From positions 1 through 6,900 of the forward strand of contig DPSB01000639.1 of the NCBI GenBank assembly GCA_003537495.1: 6,900 nt of DNA. The letters run 5' to 3'. A program made the position numbers and the translations under genes. Of this stretch, positions 1-6,102 are shown piece by piece (positions within the stretch are counted from its first letter, which is position 1; the number at the start of each line of letters is the position of its first letter). Origin of the DNA: Cytophagales bacterium (lineage in GTDB: Bacteria > Bacteroidota > Bacteroidia > Cytophagales > Cyclobacteriaceae). The notes below the pieces were generated by a model. That model made no database searches and was not told the origin of the DNA. It saw only the letters and a program-made list of their open reading frames with translations.

Positions 1-692
1 TCCAGGCTTCCGCCAAAGTGTAACGCACTTTGTTTAATCTGCTCAGTAAATTTTTGGGAGGATACCATCGCACCACAGCAAATATCGCTATGGCCACCAA
101 TGTATTTGGTGCCACTGTGGGTAACAATGTCAATACCCAGGTCAATCGGGTTTTGATTAACCGGACTGGCAAACGTATTGTCGATGATGGTTACAATGCC
201 ATACTTCTTTGCAAGCTTAGCCACCGCTTTTAAATCGGTAATCTTTAATAAAGGATTAGAAGGCGTTTCTACATAAATCACTTTGGTGTTTTTGCGAATA
301 GCCTTTTCAAAGTTTTTCAAATCCGATACATCGGCCATCGAATATTCCATACCATAGCGCTCCAGTTCATGCACCGCTGCATGATGCGTGCCGCCATATA
401 AATCATGCTGAAACAAAATATGATCTCCGGCTTTCATCATGGCAAAAATACTCGTCATAATAGCCGCCATCCCCGAGCTGAAAATCAACCCGTCTTCACC
501 GTTTTCAAGCGCAACCAACTTTTCGACTACCGCCTTTTGGTTAGGTGTATTGTAATAGCGTGGGTAGCGAACCTCCGTTTCATAGTCGTACGCAGCCGAT
601 GGATAAATGGGGGTAACCACTCCGCCATAAAGCGGATCGCCAAGTGAGCCCGCGTGAACACTTAAGGTAAGTTTAGATGCCGATTTTTTCAT
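1..692 (-). CDS. Cys/Met metabolism PLP-dependent enzyme (cystathionine gamma-synthase / methionine gamma-lyase type), 3' end outside window
   Basis: The reverse strand is open from an ATG at 692 to the left edge, giving 230 residues that start MKKSASKLTL. The sequence matches the fold-type I trans-sulfuration family: a TPIYPSAAYDY segment (res 27-37), YPRYYNTPN near res 43-51 (usually YxRxxNPT), SSGMAAI at 72-78, LYGGT at 98-102 whose Tyr normally stacks on PLP, DNTFASP at 171-177 whose Asp contacts the pyridine nitrogen, and SGTKYIGGHSD at 193-203 with the Schiff-base lysine K196. The visible end, GGSL, is where the family usually continues with D-P-hydrophobic. Full members are about 380-400 residues, so roughly 40 percent is missing. 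Soluble cytoplasmic enzymes of this family cleave or form C-S bonds in cystathionine, homocysteine or methionine. Reaction specificity cannot be read from this half. It is transcribed divergently from the YCII gene across a 138-bp spacer. Confidence 0.95.
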   Translation of the reverse strand, partial: MKKSASKLTLSVHAGSLGDPLYGGVVTPIYPSAAYDYETEVRYPRYYNTPNQKAVVEKLVALENGEDGLIFSSGMAAIMTSIFAMMKAGDHILFQHDLYGGTHHAAVHELERYGMEYSMADVSDLKNFEKAIRKNTKVIYVETPSNPLLKITDLKAVAKLAKKYGIVTIIDNTFASPVNQNPIDLGIDIVTHSGTKYIGGHSDICCGAMVSSQKFTEQIKQSALHFGGSL

Positions 693-720
693 AACTGAAC
701 GTAAGGCTGTAAAAATAGAG

Positions 721-743
721 AATGGTTAAGCCATTGCTTAGCC
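721..743. repeat. Overlapping inverted repeats in the divergent spacer
   Basis: Two dyads share bases. AATGG (721-725) and CCATT (731-735) flank TTAAG. GGTTAAG (724-730) and CTTAGCC (737-743) form a 7-bp stem with one G-T mismatch around a 6-base loop. The repeats lie 29-51 bp upstream of the start codon of the PLP enzyme, within its likely 5' leader or promoter region. An operator or leader structure is possible, but this is inferred only from symmetry and position. Confidence 0.35.
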
Positions 744-781
744 TTCAATAAAAAATTATAGCTTCATTGTCCGGTTTGCGG

Positions 782-824
782 ATGGGTATTTGTCTTACCC
801 ATAAATTAACCACCCAAATGGGTA
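782..824. promoter_or_regulatory. Cluster of TGGGTA/TACCCA dyads upstream of the YCII gene
   Basis: ATGGGTA (782-788) is a perfect 7-bp inverted repeat of TACCCAT (796-802). A second dyad, ACCCA-AA-TGGGT, occupies 812-823, and ATGGGTA recurs at 818-824. The middle arm 796-802 could pair with either flanking copy, giving two mutually exclusive RNA hairpins. The later hairpin would end 6 bases before the ATG at 831. As DNA, the two dyad centres are about 25 bp apart, which would suit a repeated binding site. The symmetry is directly visible. A role as operator or translational switch is inferred. Confidence 0.45.
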
Positions 825-830
825 AACATT

Positions 831-1193
831 ATGGAAGAATACATGCTTATTTTCAGACACATGGACGGAGGCAAAGTAGCCTCGCCCGAACAAATCCAGA
901 TCTGGATGAAACAAACCATGGATTGGATTGGTGGCATTGCTGCACAGAACAAATATGTGGGTGGCAATGGCCTTGCCTTTGACGATGCTCGCGTGGTAAT
1001 GACCCAAAACGGAAAGCCAGTTGTAACCAACGGTGCATTTGGCGATATCAAAGAAACACTGGGCGGGTACATTATTGTAAAAGCTACCAGTGTGGAGGAA
1101 GCTGTTGAGTTTGCCAAAGGTTCCCCCATTTTGTTGGGCGAAGGCAACAGCGTGGAAGTGCGCAAGCATAAACATGGAGATAATCCTAAATGA
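831..1193 (+). CDS. YCII-related (DGPF) domain protein
   Basis: This 120-residue protein begins MEEYMLIFRHMDGG, the usual opening of DGPF/YCII proteins, which supports the ATG at 831 rather than the internal ATG at 843. The family's central block (often DGPF followed by KE-xx-GG) appears as NGAF at res 67-70 followed by GDIKETLGGYIIVKA (71-85). The hallmark DGPF is therefore altered at its first and third positions. A typical helix, SVEEAVEFAKGSP (87-99), follows, and the C-terminus is short and basic with VRKHKH. The domain has a ferredoxin-like alpha-beta fold. Its biochemical role is mostly unknown, although some YciI relatives have been suggested to be enzymes with a His/Asp pair. The sigma factor 25 bp downstream is of the ECF42 type, a group known for standing next to DGPF genes, so this gene is probably both co-transcribed with it and a target of it. 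Confidence 0.92.
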   Translation: MEEYMLIFRHMDGGKVASPEQIQIWMKQTMDWIGGIAAQNKYVGGNGLAFDDARVVMTQNGKPVVTNGAFGDIKETLGGYIIVKATSVEEAVEFAKGSPILLGEGNSVEVRKHKHGDNPK

Positions 1194-1218
1194 TGGCTGG
1201 CGTCTGACTGCGCATTTC

Positions 1219-2433
1219 ATGAATCAGGATAAGCTAATTCCACATTTGTTTCGTACTGAGTTTCGGAATCTGGCTTCCGCTCTTACGCGACATTTTGGAA
1301 TTGCACACCTGCAGGCTGCCGAAGATATTGCCAGCGAAACTTTTCTGGCCGCATTGGAAAGCTGGAGTTACAAAGGCGTGCCCGAAAATCCGAAGGCCTG
1401 GTTATACCGCGTTGCTAAAAACAAAGCTGTTAACTACCAGGTGCGCAATCAGGTCTTCACGCAAAAAATCACACCGCAGCTAAAAACAAGTTCGGAATCA
1501 TTCGAGATAGATTTATCCGAAAAACAAATTCACGATAGTCAACTCCAAATGTTGTTTGCGTTATGTCATCCGGCTATTCCTGCCGAAGCCCAGGTGGGTT
1601 TAGCTTTGCGCATGCTGTGTGGTTTTGGTATAGATGAAATCGCGTCTGCTTTTATTACCAACAAAGAAGTAATCAACAAGCGACTTTATCGGGCGAAAGA
1701 AAAACTTCGTGAAATCAATGTGCCGCTGGAGATTCCGGCTGCATCTGAAATAAATAACCGGTTAGAAAATGTGTTGCTTACGCTTTACCTGCTTTTCAGC
1801 GAAGGCTATTATTCCGAATGCAATGATGCCGTACTGCGCGAAGATTTTTGCCTGGAGGCTATGCGGCTTACACATTTGCTGATTGAAAATTCACAAACCA
1901 ATCACCCGGCTGCGAATGCATTAATGGCATTAATGTGTTTTCATGCTTCGCGGTTTCCGGCCAGAAAAAATCATGCGGGGCAAATTGTATTATATCACGA
2001 TCAGGATGAAAGCCTGTGGAATCAGGACCTGATTGCGCAAGGCGCATTTTATTTTAAGCAGGCTGCAACCGGAAACAAACTTTCACGCTACCACCTTGAA
2101 GCAGGCATTGCTTGGTGGCATACACAAAAAAATGATTCGCCAGAAAAATGGGAGAACATTTTACAACTTTATAATCGGTTGTTGCAAATCAGTTACTCAC
2201 CAATAGCCGCACTTAATCGCACGTTTGCCTTGGCCAAAGCAAACAGATCTGCGGAAGCGATATTGGAAGCCGAGAAGCTTCAACTAACAGATAATGTCTA
2301 TTACTTTATGTTACTGGGTGAACTGTATTCCGAAGCCAATCCAAAAAAATCGAAAGAGAATTATACCCGGGCATTAACGCTGGCCAGAACACAACCTGAA
2401 AAAGAAGCGATCAGAAAAAAATTGGCTGACTGA
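1219..2433 (+). CDS. ECF42-type RNA polymerase sigma factor with C-terminal helical extension (DUF6596)
   Basis: The protein has 404 residues from the ATG at 1219. This start was chosen because family members open with LIPHLFRTE..., found here at res 6-15. An in-frame ATG at 1174 would overlap the YCII gene and add unrelated sequence. Sigma region 2 covers about res 8-78, with AAEDIASETFLAALESW at 33-49 and PKAWLYRVAKNKAVNY at 58-73. Region 4 covers about 105-165, with GFGIDEIASAFI and VINKRLYRAKEKLRE. The extension (about 180-404) has RLENVLLTLYLLFSEGYY (181-198), LMALMCFHASRFPAR (235-249), the DQDESLW block (261-267), SPIAALNRTFALAKANRSAEA (327-347) and a final TPR-like helix pair. The length is normal for ECF42. 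In this group no separate anti-sigma factor is usual, and the extension is thought to control or enable activity. Partner genes normally encode DGPF proteins, as here. Confidence 0.93.
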   Translation: MNQDKLIPHLFRTEFRNLASALTRHFGIAHLQAAEDIASETFLAALESWSYKGVPENPKAWLYRVAKNKAVNYQVRNQVFTQKITPQLKTSSESFEIDLSEKQIHDSQLQMLFALCHPAIPAEAQVGLALRMLCGFGIDEIASAFITNKEVINKRLYRAKEKLREINVPLEIPAASEINNRLENVLLTLYLLFSEGYYSECNDAVLREDFCLEAMRLTHLLIENSQTNHPAANALMALMCFHASRFPARKNHAGQIVLYHDQDESLWNQDLIAQGAFYFKQAATGNKLSRYHLEAGIAWWHTQKNDSPEKWENILQLYNRLLQISYSPIAALNRTFALAKANRSAEAILEAEKLQLTDNVYYFMLLGELYSEANPKKSKENYTRALTLARTQPEKEAIRKKLAD

Positions 2434-2544
2434 AAAGTTTCGGAAGTTCATCGTAACGTTTTGCATCGCCATCAGCATCGGGCTTTTGTTTAGTGCGCAG
2501 ATTTTGTAGCTTCATTATTGCAATTGCGCTAACCCATTTCTCCA

Positions 2545-3567
2545 ATGACTAAAAAAGGGATTTCGAGAAAGAAAACCAGAGCCCAAAAACTTACGTGGGA
2601 ATATTTCGACCACAGGGGCAAAAAAATTTCGAACAAGAAAATTATTGAGCGTTGTAACAAACTTGTGTTGCCACCCGCGTGGGCCGATGTGTGGATTTCG
2701 ATTGACGCTACGGCCAACCTGCAGGCTACTGGTAAAGATGTAAAAGGAAGACTGCAATACCGTTACCACGAAAACTGGACGCTTGCCCGTGCAGCCGAAA
2801 AGTTTGATAGCATGATTGGCTTTGCTCAATTGCTACCAACCATCCGCAAAGAGGTTGATCGCGATTTGAAACGACACGGCATGCCGAAAGAAAAAGTAGT
2901 AGCGCTTATTATCAAGTTGATTGACCTGTATCATTTTCGGGTGGGGAATGATGAGTATGCGAAGCAAAATAATTCGTACGGGCTTACTACATTAAAAGAG
3001 GGCCATATGATTATTGATCGGTCAAAAAATGCAGAAGGCAAAGGCGATGCAGTGTTTGAGTTTGTGGGTAAATCGGGAAAGCTCTGGAAGCGAAGAATCT
3101 GGGAGGACGATCTGGTAAAAATTATTCAGGCCTCGGGTGAGGTAGGTGGTAAAAATAAAAACCAGGATTTGTTCCGCTATCATGATAAAAACGGAAAAGA
3201 CTATGATGTAAAGGCCAATCACATCAATGAATACTTAGATGCCATTACACCCAATGCCGATGTAACAGCAAAAGATTTCAGAACGTGGGCTGCCACCTGG
3301 AAAGCTGCCTTCAGGCTTTCGCGGCAGATAGATCCTGACACAGATCGTGCACGTAAGAAAGTAGCCAATGAAGTAGTTAAAACCGTTGCTTCCGATTTAG
3401 GCAACACACCAACCGTGTGCCGCTCCAGCTACATACATCCAAAAATTTTAAATGATTGGTCTAACGGTACCTTTCGTTCGAAATGGAATAAAGCAAGCAA
3501 GGGTAACAAACATCGCGGGTTAACGCGCGATGAAACGGTGACGTTTAATTATTTGAGGGCGAAGTAA
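2545..3567 (+). CDS. DNA topoisomerase IB (poxvirus-like, bacterial)
   Basis: This is a 340-residue monomeric type IB topoisomerase, which relaxes supercoils of either sign by nicking one strand through a 3'-phosphotyrosine. An N-terminal beta-rich clamp domain (about res 15-85) contains LPPAWADVWIS (42-52) and LQYRYHENW (70-78). The catalytic domain follows. Visible active-site positions are R132 in HFRVGNDEYA, K176 in FVGKSGK, R246 in KDFRTWAATW, N287 in LGNTP and Y296 in CRSSYIHPKIL. The spacing R246-N287-Y296 (41 and 9 residues) fits bacterial enzymes that have Asn where vaccinia has His. The gene starts 111 bp after the ECF42 gene and converges on the bestrophin gene with a 42-bp gap. 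No strong ribosome-binding site is visible, as is common in Bacteroidota. It could be read through from the sigma-factor transcript, because I see no terminator in between. Confidence 0.96.
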   Translation: MTKKGISRKKTRAQKLTWEYFDHRGKKISNKKIIERCNKLVLPPAWADVWISIDATANLQATGKDVKGRLQYRYHENWTLARAAEKFDSMIGFAQLLPTIRKEVDRDLKRHGMPKEKVVALIIKLIDLYHFRVGNDEYAKQNNSYGLTTLKEGHMIIDRSKNAEGKGDAVFEFVGKSGKLWKRRIWEDDLVKIIQASGEVGGKNKNQDLFRYHDKNGKDYDVKANHINEYLDAITPNADVTAKDFRTWAATWKAAFRLSRQIDPDTDRARKKVANEVVKTVASDLGNTPTVCRSSYIHPKILNDWSNGTFRSKWNKASKGNKHRGLTRDETVTFNYLRAK

Positions 3568-3609
3568 ATTCAATAATTCTTGCGCAACTTTATGTTTTGC
3601 TGCTGTTCG

Positions 3610-4614
3610 TTAAAACAACACATCACCAATCGGTTTTATTTTCTCAGGCAGGTTTTTTTCTCCTAGCATATCCAGCAAATCAATTTCAATGTTTCGTATA
3701 ATCGCGGTAAGCGGAATGTCATTTATCAAACCTTCAAATGGATTTTCGCTATAGTCGCCCACATATTCCATTAATGTAAATACCCACGATACAACTAAGT
3801 TAAATGGAATGAGTAACCAGATCAGACTCGCGCCCATTTCGCCAAACTCGCTTAGCATACCAAAGGGTAAAAGAAACGTAAAGATCAAAATAAAGATGGT
3901 GCTGGTGGTAGAGTATTGGCGTGGAAGCGGAGTGTTTTTTATTCGTTCACTTCTACCTTGCTCACCATAGATTTCGGTAATTAATCTTTGTAGTTCTACA
4001 TGTCTGAAATTATCGATTAGGCCATGTGTATACAAACTCGCAATGTGTTGCGATTGGCGATCGAGCAACTGAGCGGCCGCATTCTGTTTGGTTCGTATCC
4101 ATTCCTGTTCCTCAGGACTAAGATACGTTACCACTGCTTTTTCAAATACCTGAAAATTAAAATGCTTACCAAAGAATTTGCGTTGGCGTCTGCTTTGGTT
4201 GTCCTCGTGTTCCCAAAACGTACGTTGCCCCATGGCATGCCGCAACGCATATAGCCATGCAATATGCCTGTAAATGATGATACGTTTTTCCTTATCAGCT
4301 TCAGCAGATGCGTTGGGGGCATCAGAAATAAAGGCGCGGGTAGCCGCTGCAAACGAACGACTTAAGTTTACAATACCGCCCCATACTTTGCGCGCCTCCC
4401 AACTGCGGTCGTACGATTGATTGTTTTTAAAGCCCACATAAAAAGCAACTGCAGTACCTATTAAAGAAACGGGGAGCCATGGAATAGCCACCCACTTCCA
4501 GCCCACGTATTGGTATAGCGACAATGCCAACAATCCCGTAAATAACGACCATAAGATAAGTCGCCACGAGATGAAGTAAATAATCATTAAACTAAACTGC
4601 CGCTTGATATACAT
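3610..4614 (-). CDS. Bestrophin family membrane channel protein
   Basis: This 334-residue integral membrane protein has hydrophobic segments at about res 11-36, 42-62, 237-256 and 262-283, the usual two-plus-two arrangement around a long cytoplasmic helical middle. Family blocks seen are FYVGFKNNQSYDRSWEARKVWGGIVN (split across res 58-83), with the pore-lining second helix running into the YDRxWEAR motif. Further on are NTPLPRQYS at 227-235 and VGDYSENPFEG at 285-295, followed by NDIPLTAIIRNIEIDL at 298-313. The last block is the acidic/aromatic cytoplasmic belt typical of bestrophins. Bestrophins are pentameric ion channels: anion-selective in animals, with some bacterial homologues reported as cation-selective, so ion preference is not assignable. 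The gene is convergent with the topoisomerase and divergent from the small ECF sigma gene. The ATG at 4614 is the only good start. A TACTTTTA sequence about 30 bp upstream resembles a degenerate TAnnTTTG box. Confidence 0.93.
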   Translation of the reverse strand: MYIKRQFSLMIIYFISWRLILWSLFTGLLALSLYQYVGWKWVAIPWLPVSLIGTAVAFYVGFKNNQSYDRSWEARKVWGGIVNLSRSFAAATRAFISDAPNASAEADKEKRIIIYRHIAWLYALRHAMGQRTFWEHEDNQSRRQRKFFGKHFNFQVFEKAVVTYLSPEEQEWIRTKQNAAAQLLDRQSQHIASLYTHGLIDNFRHVELQRLITEIYGEQGRSERIKNTPLPRQYSTTSTIFILIFTFLLPFGMLSEFGEMGASLIWLLIPFNLVVSWVFTLMEYVGDYSENPFEGLINDIPLTAIIRNIEIDLLDMLGEKNLPEKIKPIGDVLF

Positions 4615-4661
4615 GCTTCGAGAGATGTTTGTTACTGAATAAAAGTAGAAAAAGGAATTGA

Positions 4662-4729
4662 GATTGTTCTATCGCTCAGCAGACTGAAGCCTGACGGGGT
4701 AGCAATCCTGATCAAAAATTCCGCTTCAG
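4662..4729. repeat. Imperfect inverted repeats in spacer between bestrophin and ECF sigma genes
   Basis: GATTGTTCTA (4662-4671) pairs imperfectly with TAGCAATC (4700-4707), enclosing a short TCAG/CTGA hairpin (4676-4687). A separate 7-bp pair is CTGAAGC (4684-4690) with GCTTCAG (4723-4729). The spacer as a whole is 4615-4798 and contains no credible gene. The base-pairing potential resembles the small non-coding dispersed repeats seen between genes in many Bacteroidota. It could equally be a leader or operator for one of the flanking genes. The assignment is tentative. Confidence 0.3.
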
Positions 4730-4798
4730 GGTAAATATTTATCACCGCACCTGTAATTCTGGTAAATTCCTGCCAACATACAAGTAAACGCAAGCAGG

Positions 4799-5296
4799 TT
4801 GGCCACCGAAACGGAGAAAACATTTGTAGAACTGATTAATGCGCACCAGCGTATGGTGCATAAAGTCTGTAACCTCTATGCCGAAACGGCTGACGAGCGC
4901 AAAGATCTTTTTCAGGAGATCGTACTTCAACTGTGGCGTTCGTACCACACATTTCGGGGCGAAGCAAAATTTTCCACGTGGATGTATCGCATTGCGCTTA
5001 ACACCGCTATTGGTGGTTGGCGTAAATCTTCGCGACAGCCTTACTTTGAAGAGATGCACGATGGCCATTATAACATTGGCAACTCGATTGAGTCGGACAA
5101 AGAAGAACAAATTCAAAATTTATACAAAGCCATTCGGCAATTGCAGGAAGTTGATCGGGCGCTCATTATGCTGGCGCTGGAAGAAGTACCGTACGAAGAG
5201 ATTGCGCTTACTGTTGGCTTAACACAAAACAATGTGCGTGTACGCATGCTGCGCATACGCGAAAAATTAAAAAATCTGCTTACACATGGAGCTTGA
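4799..5296 (+). CDS. ECF-type RNA polymerase sigma factor (sigma-70 family), TTG start
   Basis: This is a 165-residue sigma factor with only regions 2 and 4. Region 2 (about res 10-80) shows HKVCNLYAETADERKDLFQE (21-40), IVLQLWRSYHTFRGEAKFST (41-60) and WMYRIALNTAI (61-71). Region 4 (about 105-162) shows LQEVDRALIMLALEEVPYEEIA (115-136), VGLTQNNVRVRMLRIREKLK (139-158), a standard helix-turn-helix. The start is TTG at 4799. The frame is closed by TAA at 4763-4765, there is no ATG or GTG between, and the first internal ATG (res 19) would cut into region 2. The N-terminus obtained, MATETEKTFVELINAHQRM, fits the family. The last 11 bases overlap the next gene, so the two are translationally coupled. 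The factor probably responds to an envelope signal through that membrane protein and may activate its own promoter. Confidence 0.95.
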   Translation: MATETEKTFVELINAHQRMVHKVCNLYAETADERKDLFQEIVLQLWRSYHTFRGEAKFSTWMYRIALNTAIGGWRKSSRQPYFEEMHDGHYNIGNSIESDKEEQIQNLYKAIRQLQEVDRALIMLALEEVPYEEIALTVGLTQNNVRVRMLRIREKLKNLLTHGA

Positions 5297-5906
5297 TGAC
5301 TTAAAAGAAATCTGGAAACATCCCTCCGCTAAAGATACTGCGTGGAGCACAACACAATTGCACGAAGTGCTGCAAGGTAAAAGCAAGTCGATATTGAGTC
5401 GTATTAAACGTAGCATGCAAATAGAAATTACTATTGGTTGCATTGCGTTTGCTGTTTTGATTTCGCAAATTTTTATGCTGAAGGTTGGGCCTACGTGGTG
5501 GTTAATGATTAGCATTCTGGTGTTCTCATCAACGGTAGCCATTTACTTTTATTTAAAAATGCGATTGGTAACTACTTTCGATTTTGCAACCAACAACCTG
5601 AAGAATAACCTGACTGATCTGATAGCTAAGCTGGAAACGTTTCTTAAAATCTATAAACTTGGCAACCAATGGGGGCTGGTATTCTTTTACCTGCTGGGGT
5701 TGCTGGCAACATACCTGGAACTTGGAACTGATCGAGCCCTAAATTACGTTAGCTCCTGGCAAGGCCAGCTATCTCTGATTTTATTTACGGTATGTGTGAT
5801 TGGTCCGGTTTTTTTTGTTGACCGTGTGTTGCGCAAACTGTATGGCAAACACATTGATCGGTTAAAATTGGTGCTGGCCGAGTTTGATAAATCCGAAGAG
5901 GAGTAA
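5286..5906 (+). CDS. Four-helix membrane protein, probable anti-sigma factor for the adjacent ECF sigma
   Basis: This is a 206-residue protein whose ATG lies inside the end of the sigma-factor gene (11-base overlap). The N-terminal soluble part, MELDDLKEIWKHPSA, then a segment with GKSKSILSRIKRSMQIE at res 31-47, resembles a recurrent Bacteroidota protein type found next to ECF sigma genes. Hydrophobic segments follow at about 47-66, 70-90, 128-146 and 160-178, with a charged cytoplasmic tail ending DKSEEE. The HxxxCxxC zinc-binding anti-sigma motif is absent; the only cysteines are at 52 and 170, both in membrane segments. The coupling, topology and soluble N-terminus suggest that it holds the sigma factor at the inner membrane until a signal arrives. 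This is inference. I do not recognise a characterised homologue, and it could instead be a target or accessory of the regulon. Confidence 0.85.
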   Translation: MELDDLKEIWKHPSAKDTAWSTTQLHEVLQGKSKSILSRIKRSMQIEITIGCIAFAVLISQIFMLKVGPTWWLMISILVFSSTVAIYFYLKMRLVTTFDFATNNLKNNLTDLIAKLETFLKIYKLGNQWGLVFFYLLGLLATYLELGTDRALNYVSSWQGQLSLILFTVCVIGPVFFVDRVLRKLYGKHIDRLKLVLAEFDKSEEE

Positions 5907-5916
5907 ATTAGCTTAT

Positions 5917-5971
5917 AAAAAAACCTATTGATGAAGGTTAGCGTAGGCTGATAAGCCAGATCAACAATAGG
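5917..5971 (-). terminator. Rho-independent terminator of the IF-2-like/zinc-ribbon operon
   Basis: Read on the minus strand, CCTATTGTTGAT (5971 to 5960) pairs with ATCAATAGG (5932 to 5924), giving 9 bp with a 3-base bulge. A run of seven T follows directly (5923 to 5917). The loop holds an inner GGCT/AGCC hairpin (5946-5957) and the stop codon of the zinc-ribbon gene, so the terminator begins inside that gene's coding sequence. No T-run follows on the plus strand, so it should not terminate the convergent membrane-protein gene efficiently. Confidence 0.65.
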
Positions 5972-6102
5972 ACAACAACTAGTAAGATGGCCGTCCAACG
6001 AATGGAGGCCGAGTAGCGTGGAAATTCATATTGACAAATCGGACAGGTTTTTAAACCAACCTCAATCTCCATCGCACACGAAGGGCATTCTTTTTTCTTC
6101 AT
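5938..6102 (-). CDS. Small zinc-ribbon membrane protein (54 aa)
   Basis: This is a short gene on the reverse strand, ATG at 6102-6100 and TAA at 5940-5938. The protein starts MKKKECPSCAMEIEVG and has two CxxC knuckles, C6-P-S-C9 and C20-P-I-C23, spaced by ten residues. This is a typical zinc-ribbon arrangement. A short linker (YEFPRYSASIRW) leads to one hydrophobic helix at about res 36-51 (WTAILLVVVLLLIWLI), and the protein ends SLR. The predicted topology is a cytoplasmic zinc ribbon on a C-terminal membrane anchor. Its ATG overlaps the TGA of the upstream gene by one base (TGATG), which indicates translational coupling and a shared function. Similar small proteins are usually annotated as hypothetical. 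The partner bound by the ribbon (protein or nucleic acid) is unknown. Confidence 0.8.
   Translation of the reverse strand: MKKKECPSCAMEIEVGLKTCPICQYEFPRYSASIRWTAILLVVVLLLIWLISLR

Noticed and set aside
30..647. Plus-strand short frames in the first 650 bases
   Set aside because: The minus strand encodes an unmistakable PLP enzyme through the whole stretch with all key motifs.
775..792. Main-sigma promoter (TTTG at 775, TATTTG at 787) for the YCII gene
   Set aside because: The spacing is far too short and the -7 match incomplete, so I could not support it.
1090..1218. Upstream extension of the ECF42 reading frame to 1090 or 1174
   Set aside because: It would overlap the YCII gene and adds residues unlike the family N-terminus; ATG 1219 gives the expected start and length.
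795..1220. Antisense 141- and 119-residue frames opposite the YCII gene
   Set aside because: They lie opposite a clear YCII domain gene, have low-quality composition and match no family I recognise; they are shadows of the real gene.
3568..3609. Terminator between the convergent topoisomerase and bestrophin genes
   Set aside because: Only weak pairings such as TTGCGCAA are present, with no GC-rich stem followed by a T-run on either strand.
4632..4823. Minus-strand 63-residue frame across the spacer upstream of the ECF sigma gene
   Set aside because: It overlaps the start of the sigma gene, has no recognisable domain, and is better explained by a non-coding segment with inverted repeats.
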